Shown here: piece by piece, positions 9,254 to 22,200 of the stretch
How positions within the stretch are numbered: the first letter of the stretch is position 1
Layout of the letters: every line of letters begins with the position of its first letter
Source: Cliona cf. orientalis
Taxonomy: Eukaryota; Porifera; Demospongiae; Clionaida; Clionaidae
Length of the DNA: 64,000 nt
NCBI GenBank assembly: GCA_963930775.1
Contig: OZ005695.1
Coordinates: 2,976,001-3,040,000 of the forward strand
Direction of reading: 5' to 3'
Notes under the pieces: generated by a model
What the model saw: the letters and a program-made list of their open reading frames with translations, nothing else
What the model was told of the DNA's origin: nothing
The model's database searches: none
Translations under genes and position numbers: made by a program

Positions 9254-10875
9254 CTATCTTCTCTTGCTCAGTAACTCTTCAATCTAAATGATAACAGAGA
9301 AGGGTAAAATTATTATCTATGCAGTCCACAAAATCCTTACCTGTTGTCTGTACATTGTTTTCAAGTCGTCGATGTCTAGTTTCAGTTCCTCTGCCTCTTC
9401 TGCCTTCTCTCCATACATCTGAAGCATGGCCTCATGCTTCCTCTCCACTTCCTGCAAATGACAATGAAAATTAATTAATAACAACTCTGTAAACCCCTCT
9501 ATATACAAGGATAATCCTGAAATAAGGACACCTGGGGGGAGGCCCTCGACAATTTATTCTTTATCTGTTTCAGAATACCTGAGAATGCACCTTAGAGGGC
9601 ACCAAAATTTGTACAATGTTATAGAGGAGCTTGCATCCACACCTTAGAATGCCATAAGTACTACTCGCATGGGTACAGGTCTCACTTCATCACACATTGC
9701 ATATCACGCTATATACCCAATTCAAACTCTGTCTTGTACTATCGTACCTGTAACTTTTGCTTCAGAGATGGGATTGTGTCGACTTCATTCTTGAGTGTTT
9801 CATTTTGAGCTGATAGGTTAGCCAAGTCCTCTGCCATGGCAGCTCGAGAACGCTCCAGTGAACCAACCAAATTCTGAAACAACAAAATTACTCACAGTCA
9901 ATATACACGGACTGATAAAAAAAATCATTGCAGGTTGTATGTATCCTTAATACTACAAGATAATGTCACAGGTCCTAGGTTCGGTATTACTGATGTACCT
10001 GACTATTTGCCAGCTCTCCTTCTTTCTGTTTGAGTAGAGACTGGAGCTGCTCTATCAGTGAGGCAGATGGTGCCACGCCCCCTCGACCGGTGTGTAGTGA
10101 CATGTCAGACACACTCCCCCCACCCTCACTGGCAGCTTCTCAAGAATATCACTCTACAAAAATGAATAGAGACATAAATTCTGGTATAATATTCCTCAAT
10201 AACCGGGGAGAAGCCATCCCACCTGTAATGCCTGATATATACTACTAGCCAAGTGCCTGATACTACCTGTATATACCTGACTTCCAGTGCTTGACTGCCG
10301 AGAGACTGTGCGATTCAGTGACAGGGAACTGGCCAGCTGTGCTCTTAGTCTCTCCTGAAGAAGATAACTTATGAACATACACTACTATGGTTGCAGCTAA
10401 CATCTACATGTACCTTCTCTTGTGATTCCAGACAAGCCTTTCTACTCTCGGCCTCCAATCTGACTCGCTCATACTCCAACTGACGTTCCAATATCTCCTA
10501 CATGTGAACAGTGTATTTGACAACTTAGCTTACCGTGAGGCACAATGTGTGTGTGTGTGTGTGTGTGCAATTGTAGGCTTAATGATTGTACATGTACCTT
10601 TCTTTTCTTAGTTCATCCATAGATTGTTGATATGATGTTCGAAGTGCTTCTGTCTTTGCAGACTCTCTATCATTACCATATGACAGTAAGGTGCACAAGT
10701 TCACCACTAATGTTCAGCTTGCCTGTGTTGACTTTCCTCTAATGTCTGTAGTTTAGCTCTTTCCAGCTCCAATGTAGCCAGCAGCTGTGATTTCTCTTGC
10801 TTTGTGCTACTCAGCTGAGTCTCAACAGCTCTCACTCTAGACTGCAGAGTCATCTCTTTCTCTACTGCTCCTTCT
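9254..10875 (-). pseudogene. TMF1: TMF1-like golgin, 3' fragment, copy 1
   Basis: Minus-strand exons 10875-10720 approx. (VETQLSSTKQEKSQLLATLE), 10680-10598, 10497-10414 (EILERQLEYERVRLEAESRK), 10354-10277, 10153-9999, 9873-9748 (NLVGSLERSRAAMAEDLANL), 9451-9341 (MYGEKAEEAEELKLDIDDLK) and 9283-9254 (IEELLSKRR, stop). The coiled coil and the GEKAEEAEEL end are those of TMF1 (TATA element modulatory factor), a Golgi Rab6-binding golgin. Only the C-terminal third or less is present, so it is 5'-truncated. Exon 10153-9999 is 155 nt against 165 in copy 3: a 10-nt deletion that shifts the frame. It lies directly upstream of gene A on the same strand. It is probably non-functional, with the real TMF1 gene elsewhere. 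Confidence 0.85.
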
Positions 10876-12928
10876 CAGAAGACTGCTACATAACAGAGTG
10901 GCTACATAATGTTTGATATTTCTGGACACGCACTATATAGAACATTAGAATTGTTGACCCTGTATCATTTCCACATGCTATTAAATTTTGGTACTCCAAA
11001 AGGAGGTTGCTGGAGCCAAGAGTGCATAATAAAGTACGCACAATCTTTATTATGCACTCTTGCTGGATGGAGCCTTAGGGTATGTGGTAAAGGGTTGCAC
11101 AACTCTAATGTTCAAAATTTCATTTCGGGACCAATCCTCAAACACAAGTCTTAGAACAGTCCACCTTAAGAGATACTATTCTGCACTATTGATCTGCCAT
11201 GGTATTCGGTTGTGGTATGTGTTGAGTGCAGGTGATGGAAGTGGTATCCATGATAATTCTGAGCATGCCATGGCCTTGAGTGCAGGCAAACGTGACAAGT
11301 GAGCTGAGGCATATGGGCTGTGACTGGCTTAGACTATTATTTCCGATCCCTCCCTCTCTCCTATAATACTATGTAGGTTGAATTTGCTGTACTTTTTAAT
11401 TTTTGTTGTCTTATTTAAGTTTTGATATTGCATTTTTAGGTCTAATAGAAATGGAGTGTCTACATGATAACTAGATATTGGATTTGCATATTCTAGGAAG
11501 CAGGGAGTAGAATTGCAAAATCAACATGAATTATTTTGGTAGCAGTCACTTCTGACCCACTGACATACTAATGACCCTCTACTACCTCTAAGTATCCCAC
11601 AATGTGGGGTTGAAATCTTGTTGCTATGGCAACTGCTACCAAAATTTTTTTCCTACATGCAGGAGAATATGAGGTTTCTGGTTTCTAGGGCAGCTACACT
11701 AACCAACTCCCACCCAAGTATGGGCAATCAACTTATCTTGGACCATAAACCACCTAGTACAAACCACCCCAACCAAAGTATGGACAGCAAATCAGCTACA
11801 GAAGCCAATCTACTTATCCTCATCATTGTGGCTTGCAGGGGAATTGCCTGAGGAGACTGCCCTTGCATGTAGACAATCCCAAACTTGAGGGGAAACCATC
11901 CCATTGCATGGTCAAGAACTTCTTTTGTCATATACATTTGTACACTTGTACATGTACCTACACACTCAACTCAGATACATGTAGATGTGCTCAATGCCTA
12001 TAGAAACCATTGCTGCTCAGATTTGTGTTACATTAGTATAAAGAAAAACCTCACTGTGTATTTGTGGATCTTGCTGGTTAATCCAAGCTGCCAGAGAGAT
12101 TATAAACCCACGACTGTCCAACTTGGCAGGATCCTCATATCATGTCCTCAACTTGATCAAATCTGCAAGATGGAATAGCTCCAAAATAATTATTGTCATT
12201 CTCTGTGTTAGTCTCGCAAGTTGGGCCCTCACACTCGATCGAGACTATCTCTGTGTAAGGATAACTTTTCACCTTTTCGCTCATTTCTCACCTGTGTATA
12301 CATGTTGAATATGTTGAATTTTGTTATATTTAGCTCTTGTTCCCTTTACTCTACCTCTCTCTCTCCTATTTGTATGTTGAGTTCTGCAGTAGTTGTCTTG
12401 GCTCATTCTTGACTCATAATATATCTGTATAGGTAGTGGACATTGCATTTTAGGTCTAATGATTTTATGCATGCCATGCCATATTGATATTACTCTAGTA
12501 AGTACTTGTTTTTAAACAAACTCATGTCCAAGTATGGGTAATCAACTCAAACCACTATCTGGAACCACACAAATAGCTACACAAGCCAATAATTGATTAT
12601 AGTTATCATTGTGGCTTGCATGAGAATTGCCTGACAAGATAGCTAGCCCTTGTATGAAAATTCAGTACAATCCCAAACCTAAGGGCATGCAACCTTTCCA
12701 TCTTACCTGCTCGGGCAAACCTAATCCCAGCAAAAGGCAGAGCCACTTGGCTAGGTGCCTTAGCCTTGAGAACTATAGGGGTGGTACATGTGTAAAAGCT
12801 CTATTGTCCTAACTTGTACACTTGTACATGTACATACACCCTCAACATGGATAGATGTGTGGGCACATGTGCATGCACCTCTAGCTCTTCTCTAGTACAA
12901 CTCACATGTACAATTGTGTGGAATCTTC
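10876..12928. other. Spacer between the unit B Death exon and TMF copy 1
   Basis: No credible gene. The whole stretch recurs, with indels, at 32,540-35,550 and partly at 44,260-45,440 and 46,800-47,140. It includes GGGGAATTGCCTGAGGAGAC-type text at about 11,836 and short chains of open frames without domain content. It is the inter-unit spacer of the segmental duplication. Confidence 0.6.
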
Positions 12929-13266
12929 TTATTCATAGTACTTCTTCCTTAGTTCTTTGGCTAGTGACTTGTATCTGGGGTAAGTATCTATAGCGTCAAT
13001 GATGGCAGACCATGTGGGAGGTGGTTCAACTTGATTCAGCCATAGTTTCAGCATCTCCCTGAAACACTTCTCTGACTCGTCATGATCACTTCTTATATTT
13101 CTCAGGTCCCCTTCTTTGAGTTCAAGAATAAGACCAATATTCTCCCAGTCAGCTGACACTTTGCTGAGGAGTTCTCTCAATAACACGCTAATTTTTGGTG
13201 GTGAGGTCACTTCTGGTAGCCTGGGTCCACTGTCAGTTATTCTTGAACGTTTGGGACTTGATGGTC
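12929..13266 (-). CDS. Terminal exon of gene B: Death domain
   Basis: Acceptor AAAAACAG, phase 1, stop at 12929-12931. It starts GPSSPKRSRITDSGPRLP and continues into a Death domain: ISVLLRELLSKVSADWENIG, LELKEGDLRNIRSD, CFREMLKLWLNQV, PPPTWSAIIDAI and LAKELRKKYYE. The spacing of DW, CFREML.LWL and TW is typical of Death domains, six-helix bundles that pair with other Death domains. About 82 residues long, the usual size. Three relatives exist at 35,551, 45,439 and 47,143. Confidence 0.94.
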
Positions 13267-16200
13267 CTGTTTTTGTAAAAATTACAGTTTCAGCATATAG
13301 CTGCTAACTTTCCTATACTATCTCATATAGATAGAATTGCATGCACAGGCAGGCAATATTCCATGTCGTATCTCTCCCTGTCTAAGTTAGCAATTACCGT
13401 GTAGCAGAAAATTAGGTGGAAAAATTAAATATTGCAACATTCATGTAGCTATAGCTATACAAGAGGAGGAGGAAGGGCCTGGTATACACTGCACGCATGC
13501 GCCGTTTTCTCCAACCAGTCGTGCTACCATAATGATCGTTCACAGGTTTAGCATGACATGCAGTTTTATGGACGATAAATAACAGTATCCATTTAAGATC
13601 CGGAATATTTTTTTTCCGGATTCTGTAAAAATTTACACTTTAATGAACCGAGGGTAGCTTAGGATCTAAGCCACCCTCGGCTTAGGATCTAAGCCAACCT
13701 CCACTTAGCTTAGAATCTAAGCCAGTACCATCAGCTTAGGATCTAAGCCACCCTCCGCTTAGCTTAGAATCTAAGCCAGTACCATCAGCTTAGGATCTAA
13801 GCCACCCTCCGCTTAGCTTAGAATCTAAGCCAGTACCATCAGCTTAGGATCTAAGCCAACCTCCGCTTAGCTTAGAATCTAAGCCAGTACCATCAGCTTA
13901 GAATCTAAGCCACCCTCCGCTTAGGATCTAAGCCAACCTCCGCTTAGCTTAGAATCTAAGCCACCCTCCGCTTAGGATCTAAGCCAACCTCCGCTTAGGA
14001 TCTAAGCCAACCTCCGCTTAGCTTAGAATCTAAGCCAGTGCCATCAGCTTAGGATCTAAGCCAACCTCCGCTTAGCTTAGCCAGTACCATCAGCTTAGGA
14101 TCTAAGCCACTAGTATCTAAGCCACCCTCCGCTTAGGATCTAAGCCAACCTCCGCTTAGGATCTAAGCCACTAGTATCTAAGACAACCTTGGTTTAGAAT
14201 CTAAGCCAACCTCAGCTGCTTAGGATCTAAGCCACTGATATCTAAGACAACCTTGGCTTAGAATCTAAGCCAACCTCAGCTGCTTAGGATCTAAGCCACT
14301 AGTATCTAAGACAACCTCAGCTTAGGATCTAAGCCATTCTCAGCTTAGCATTTAAGCCAGTTCCATCAGCTTAGGGTCTAAGCCAGTCATGACTTGGGAA
14401 TTACAGCTGAGGATCTAAGTCACCCCCAATGTTGGCACAATAGCTTATTGCCTTATAATTAAGCCACAAACTACTTGAGCATAACCACTAGCCTACTTGA
14501 GATACAAACCACGTGACGTGGTCAGCGGCTCATCACCAAGACCATTAATTAAAGTATGTACCTCAGTGTACCTGAGCACTATTGTTACATTGTATGCTGT
14601 TGACTTCTATGCAGGGATTTTTTTTGTTCATTTGCATTTACTATAATGTATTTTCAAGTTATGTTATGAACATACACCTATTTTGGTGAATTTTAATAAA
14701 ATCCCTTTTCTTGAAATCAGTCAATTGGCAATGCATGATGATACAATAGGGGACAATTATGATAACTACCATAATAATATTAAAACTTGCAAGATTTAGT
14801 GTGTTGAATGATGCTAATCAATAACTAGGAATAAATCCAGTGCTTATTAAATCTGTTCAATGTACACATATAGATGAGGATTTTGAGTGTAACTATTTCG
14901 GTATAGTACACATCTTGCAGCATTCTTGGTCTCATTTGTACACCCCACACTTTTTAGGTACCAAACCCATACCAGTACATTTGTTCTTGTGTCTATAACC
15001 ATAGTCTAGAGTGGTGTAAACAGTAGGCATGGCATTGGTGGCTTCTGTGTGTGTGAGGATGAGCATTTTGTGTGCATTTCATATTAATCGGTACTGTACA
15101 CATCTTGTAGCTTTTTGGTCTCATTTGTACACCGCACACTTTCCAGGCACCAAAATTATAAGAGTACATTTGTTCTTGTGTCTATAGTCATAACCTAGAG
15201 TGGTATAAACAGTAGGCATGGCATTGGTGACTTCTGTGTGTGTGAGGATGAGCATTTGTATATACTTCAATGTTATTTGTACACATCTTGTAGCTTTCTT
15301 GGTCTAATTTGTATACCCCACACTTTCTAGGTACCAAAGCCATACCAGTACATTTGTTCCTGTGTCTGTAACCATAATCTAGAGTGGTGTAAACAGTGGG
15401 CATGGCATTGGTGACTTTTGAGTGTGTGAGGATGAGCATTTTGTGTATACTTCATGTCAATCGATACTGTACACATTTTGTAGCTTTTGGTCTCATTTGT
15501 ACACCCAACAGTTTCTGGGCACCAATATCAAATCAGTACCTTTCTTCTTGTGTCTATAACCATAATCTAGAGTGGTGTAAATAGTGGACATGGTATTGGT
15601 GACTTCTGCGTGTGTGCATTCTGAGAATTTTCCATGCAATCATCTACATGTATACATAGTACACATTTCGAAGCATTTTAGCTCTCAATTCTTCACATAG
15701 CATCCCTTAAGTTCCAAACTTGATCAGCACCCTTATCTTGATGTTAGCAATCATACTTCTGAGTTATATTGACTGGCGATGTGGTTGAGGCATGTTCTGT
15801 GCATGTGAGTATGAGAATATCTTGTGCACATGCATTCACAGTAATCGGTACAATTATTATAGCTTTTTAGCTCTCAATTTCACATACTACATCTCTGGAG
15901 TGCCAGACTTGATCAGTATCTTTATTTTGATGTCTTTTATCATAACCTAGAGTGGTGTAAACAGTAGGCATGGCATTGGTGACTTTTGAGTGTGTGAGGA
16001 TGAATATTTTGTGTGTACTTCAAGTTAATCGATACTGTACACATCTAGTAGCTTTTTTGGTTTTATTTGTACACCCCACACTTTCCAAGTATCAAAACCA
16101 GACCAGTACCTTTATTTTGATGTCTATATTCATAATCTATAGTGGTGTAAACATTGGACATGGTATTGGTGACTTCTGTGTGTGTGAGGATGAGCATTTT

Positions 16201-19200
16201 GTGTGTACTTCATGTCAATCGATGCTGTACACATCTTCTAGCTTTTATGGTCAAATTTGTACACCCCACACTTTCCTAGTATCAAAACCAGACCAGTATC
16301 TTTATTTTGATGTCTATAACCATAATCTAGAGTGGTGTAAACAGTGGACATGGTATTGGTGACTTCTGTGTTTGTGAGGATGAGCATTATTTTAGTGTGT
16401 ACTTCATGTCAATCGATGCCGTACACATCTTGTAGCTTTTTTGGTCAAATTTGTACACCCCACACTTTCCTAGTATCAAAACCAGACCAGTACCTTTATT
16501 TTGATGTCTATATTCATAATCTATAGTGGTGTAAACAGTGGAAATGGTATTGGTGATTTCTGTGTGTGTGTATTCTAAGTTTCCATATTATGTGCATACA
16601 TCAGTATTTGGTACAATTTTCATAGCTTTTAAGCTCTAAGATTTTCACACATCATTTCTGAAGTTCCAAATTTGATCAGTACCTTTGTCTTGATGTTAAA
16701 AATCATATTTCTGAGTTTCGTCATCTGGCGATGTGGTTGAGGCATGTTCTGTACATGTGAGTATGAGAATTTCCTGTGTACCTGCATGCATTCACAGTAA
16801 TAGGTCCGATTTTCACAGCATTTCAGCTCTAATATCTTAGTATAACATCCCTGAAGTTCCAAACTTGGTGAGTACCATTGATTTGATGTTAATAATCATA
16901 TTTCTGACTTTCGTTAACTAGCGACGTGGTTGAAGCATGTTATGCACATGTGAGTATGAGAATTACCTATAGCACATGCATGCATTCACAGTTACTGTAA
17001 TCGATGCAATTTTAGTAGCTTTTTAGCTCTCAATTCAACATACAACATCTCTGGAGTACCAGACTTGATCAGTACCTTTGTTCTTGTGTCTATAACCTTA
17101 ATCTAGAATGGTGTAAACAGTGGACATGACATTGGTGACTTACTCTGCGTGTGTATTCTAAGAATTTTCCATGTGTGTACACACATTCACAGTAACCAAG
17201 GTACAATTAACCTTCATAGCTTTTTAGCTTCACATATCATCTATAAATTTCCAAACTTGAACAGTACCTTTATCTTCATGTCAACAATCATATTTCTGAG
17301 TTTCGTGAACTGGCGATGTGGTTGATGATTGTTCTGTACATCTGAGTATGAGAATATCCTGTTCACATGCATTCACGGTACTCGGTACAATTTTTATAGC
17401 TTTTTAGCTCTCAATTCCACATACAACATCTCTGGAGTGCCAGACTTGATCAGTATCTTTATTTTGATGTCTATAACCATAATCTAGAGTGGTGTAAACA
17501 GTGGACATGGTATTGGTGACTTCTGTGTGTGTGAGGATGAGCATTTAGTGTGTACTTCATGTCAATCGATACTGTACACATCTTGTAGCTTTTTTGGTCT
17601 AATTTGTACACCCCATACTTTCTAGGTACCAAAACCTGACCAGTACCTTCGTTTTTATGTCTGTATTCATAATCTAAAGTGGTGTAAACAGTAGTCAAAA
17701 GGAAAGATGGTTTATGTATGAGAATTCTAATCAATGGAGAATTTTTTTGTCAGTATGTTACGAGATAGGAAACACAAGCAACCTCATACAACTCAAAATC
17801 AAATTAATAAATCTTTGAACCTTAAATTATAATACGTGTATTATTATAATATGGTAGGTCCAGCGTTAGATCATACACTATTGTGATTGAGCATCTATAC
17901 ATTATGTGGTTTTACTAGTGTGTACTTCACCTAATTGTATAAGGCACTTGAACTACACCATGTGTGTGCATCAATGTGTACTCTGTGGTGACCACAATAT
18001 CATAATCATAGTATTAAGAGGGGAATATGCTCTGTGGAATTATGAAGTACTGCACAGAGGAAAACTACTACCAATCACTAGCTCAGTACCACCATACATG
18101 CTATTATTATGGCTGGTTCATTTTCCCTATCACTTACTTCTTAGTATGCCTACCTTTTGGTTACATGTAGGTGTTAATTAGAGGGCATTGATCGTTTACA
18201 TGATCATGTAAATATGTATACATGTGTATATGTACACATGTAGTGTATCTATAGACAGAATTACATGTGCATGTGCACAGCACATGCCATGCGCCATGTA
18301 ATATACATGCATATGATATGAGTGTGAAAGTAAGGTATGTGTGTACATGTACATACCTTAAATCAAATCCAAACCTAACCCAAACCTAACCCAAAGCCAA
18401 CCCAAACCCAACCCAAACCCAAACCCACTCACGTCACACACACACACAAACACACTCACACACACGTGCACGCACTTCATAGCTTAATTGGAAATTAACA
18501 TCCTCTCTCACAGCCTATTTAGCACAACATGTGAGCACATACAGAGGTAAAGTAAAAATGTGGCGTGTACAAATGAGACTAAGAAAGCTACAATGATAAT
18601 ATTATGTGTACAGTACCGATTAATAATATTATATGAAGTACACACAAAATACTCATCCTCACACACACAGAAGTCACCAATGCCATGTCTACTGTTTACA
18701 CCACTCTAGACTATGGTTATAGACATAACACCAAAGTTACTGATCAAGTCTGGTGCTCCAGAGATGTTGTATGTGGAACTGACACCTAAAAAGCTATAAA
18801 AATTGTACTAATTATACTGTGAATGCATGTGTACAGGAAACTCTCATACTCACATGTGCAGAACATGCCTCAACCACATCGCCAGTCAATGAAACTCAGA
18901 AATAATAAGATGATTAACATTAAAATAAAGATACTGATCAAGTTTGGAACTTCAGGGATGTTGTGTGAAGAATTGAGAGCTAAAGAGCTACAAAAATTGT
19001 AGGATTACTGTGAATGTGTGTACACATGGAAAATTCTTAGAATACATACACACAGAAGTCACCAATGTCATGTCCACTGTTTACACCACTCTAGATTATG
19101 AATATAGACACAAGAATAAAGGTACTGGTATTGCGTTGGTACCTAAAAAGTGTGGGGTGTACAAATGAGACCATAAGAAAGCTACAAGATTTGTACATGT

Positions 19201-22200
19201 ACATGCAGTATCGATTGATATGAAGTACACACAAAATGCTCATCCTCTCACACACAGAAGTAACCAATACAATGTCTACTGTTTATACCACCCTAGATTA
19301 TGAATATAGACATCAAAACAAAGTTACTTGCATGGTTTAAATGCTTAAAAAGTATGGGGTGCACAAATGAGACCAAGAGAGCTACAAGATGTGTATAGTA
19401 TCGATTAATATGAAGTACACACAAAATGCTCATCCTCACACACACAGAAGTCACCAATATCATGTCCACTGTTTACACCACCCTAGATATGGTTATAGAC
19501 ACAAGAACAAAGGTACTGATCAAGTCTGGTACTCCAGAGATGTTGTATGTGGAATTGAGAGCTAAAAAGCTACTAAAATTGCATCGATTACAGTAACTGT
19601 GAATGCATGCATGTGCTATAGGTAATTCTCATACTCACATGTGCATAACATGCTTCAACCACATCGCTAGTTAACGAAAGTCAGAAATATGATTATTAAC
19701 ATCAAATCAATGGTACTGATCAAGTTTGGAACTTCAGGAATGTTATATGAAGATTTTAGAGCTGAAGTGCTATAAAAATAGTACCGATTACTGTGAATGT
19801 ATGCATGCAGGTGCATAAGATATTCTCATACTCAGATGTACAAAACAATCCTCAATCACATCGCCAGTTGACTAAACTCAGAAATATGATTTTTAACATC
19901 AAGACAAAGGTACTGATCAAATTTGGAACTTCAGAGATGATGTGTGAAGAATAAAAGCTTTGAAAATTGTACCAAATACTGATGTATGCACATAATATGG
20001 AAACTTAGAATACACACGCAGAGTAAGTCACCAATACCATGCCCACTGTTTACACCACTACAGATTATGAATATAGACATCAAAATAAAGGTACTGATCT
20101 GGTTTTGATACTAGGAAAGTGTGGGGTGTACAAATTTGACCAAAAAAGCTACAAGATGTGTACGGTATCGATTGACATGAAGTACACACAAAATGCTCAT
20201 CCTCACACACACAGAAGTCACCAATACCATGTCCACTGTTTACACCACTCTAGATTATGAATATAGACATCAAAATAAAGGTACTGGTCTGGTTTTGATA
20301 CTAGGAAAGTGTGGGGTGTACAAATTAGACCAAAAAAGCTAGAAGATGTGTACAGCATCAATTGACATGAAGTACACACTAAAATAATGCTCATCCTCAC
20401 AAACACAGAAGTCACCAATACCATGTCCACTGTTTACACCACTCTAGATTATGAATATAGACATCAAAATAAAGGTACTGATCTGGTTTTGATACTTGGA
20501 AAGTGTGGGGTGTACAAATAAAACCAAAAAAGCTACTAGATGTGTACAGTATCGATTAACTTGAAGTACACACAAAATGTTCATCCTCACACACTCAAAA
20601 GTCACCAATGCCATGCCTACTGTTTACACCACTCTAGGTTATGATAAAAGACATCAAAATAAAGATACTGATCAAGTCTGGCACTCCAGAGATATTGCAT
20701 GTGGAATTGAGAGCTAAAAAGCTATAAAAATTGTACCGATTACTGTGATTGCATGTGCACAGGATATTCTCATACTCACATGTACAGAACATACCTCAAT
20801 CACATCGCGAGTCAACGAAACTCACAAGTATGATTGTTAACATCAAGACAAAGGTACTGTTCAAGTTTGAAGTTTAGAGATGATGTTGAAAGAATTAAGA
20901 GCTAAAAAGCTATGAAAGTTGTATTTTGGTTACTGTGAATGTGTGTACACACAATGTCATGGAAAATTCTTAGAATACACATGCAGAGTAAGTCACCAAT
21001 ATCATGTACACTGTTTACACCATTCTAGATTAAGGTTATAGACACAAGAACAACTGTACTGGTATGGTTCTAGTACCTAGAAAGTGTGGAGTGTACAAAC
21101 GAGACCAAGAAAGCTACAAGATATGCACAGTACCGATTGACATGAAGTACACACAAAATGCTCATCCTCACACACACAGAAGTCACCAATACCATGTCCA
21201 TTGTTTACACCACTCTAGATTATGAATATAGACACAAAAACAAATGTACTGATCTGATTTTGGTACCTAGAAAAAGTAGGGTGTACAAATAAGACCAAGA
21301 AAGCTACAAGATGTGTACGGTATCGATTAAGTAAACATGAAGTATGTACACAAATGCTCATCCTCACACACACAGAAGTCACCAATGTCATGTCCACTGT
21401 TTACACCACTCTAGATTAAGGTTATAGACACAAGAACAAATGTACTGGTATGGTTTTGGTACCTAGAAAGTGTGGGGTGTACAAGTGAAACCAAAAAGCT
21501 ACAATATGTGTACATGTAGTACCGATTAATATGAAATAGTATACACACAAAATGCTCATCCTCACACACACAGAAGTCACCAACACCATGTCCACTGTTT
21601 ACACCACTCTAGATTATAATTATAGACACAAGAACAAAGGTACTGATCAAGTCTGGTACTCCAGAGATGTTGTATGTGGAATTGAGAGCTAAAAAACTAT
21701 GAAAATTTTACCGAATAATATACATACATGTGCACATGAATTCTCATACTTGCATGTGCAGAACATGCTTCAACCACATCGCCAGTCAATGAAACTTAGA
21801 ATTATGATTGTTAACATCAAGACAAAGGTACTGTTCAAGTTTGGAACTTCAGAGATCATGTGTGAAGAATTGAGGGCTAAAAAGCTATAAAAATTGTACC
21901 GATTACTGTGAATGTACGTATATGTACGTACATAGAAATTTAGAATACACAGACACAGAAGTCACCAATGCCATGTCTACTGTTTACACCACTCTAGATT
22001 ATGAATATAGACACAAAAACAAAGGTACTGGTCTAATTTTGTTACCTAGAAAGTGTTGGGTGTATAAATGAGACCAAAAAGTTACCATAACAAAGGTGTG
22101 TACTAGCTGTACTGGACTGATTTCAAGAAAGGGGATTTAATTATTAAAACGTACCAAAATATGTGTATGTTTAATACAACATAACTTGAAAATATTTAAT

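Noticed and set aside
10545-10568. GT microsatellites at 10,545 and 32,183 as regulatory sites
   Set aside because: Simple repeats in TMF introns, copied with the duplication.
13650-14400. CRISPR-like regular repeats
   Set aside because: Units are palindromic, spacing is irregular and spacers are themselves repeated; eukaryotic satellite in a foldback arm.
15188-21397. Open frames of 60-130 codons inside the ~190-bp arrays
   Set aside because: The same peptides recur in both arms and orientations; repeat artefacts.
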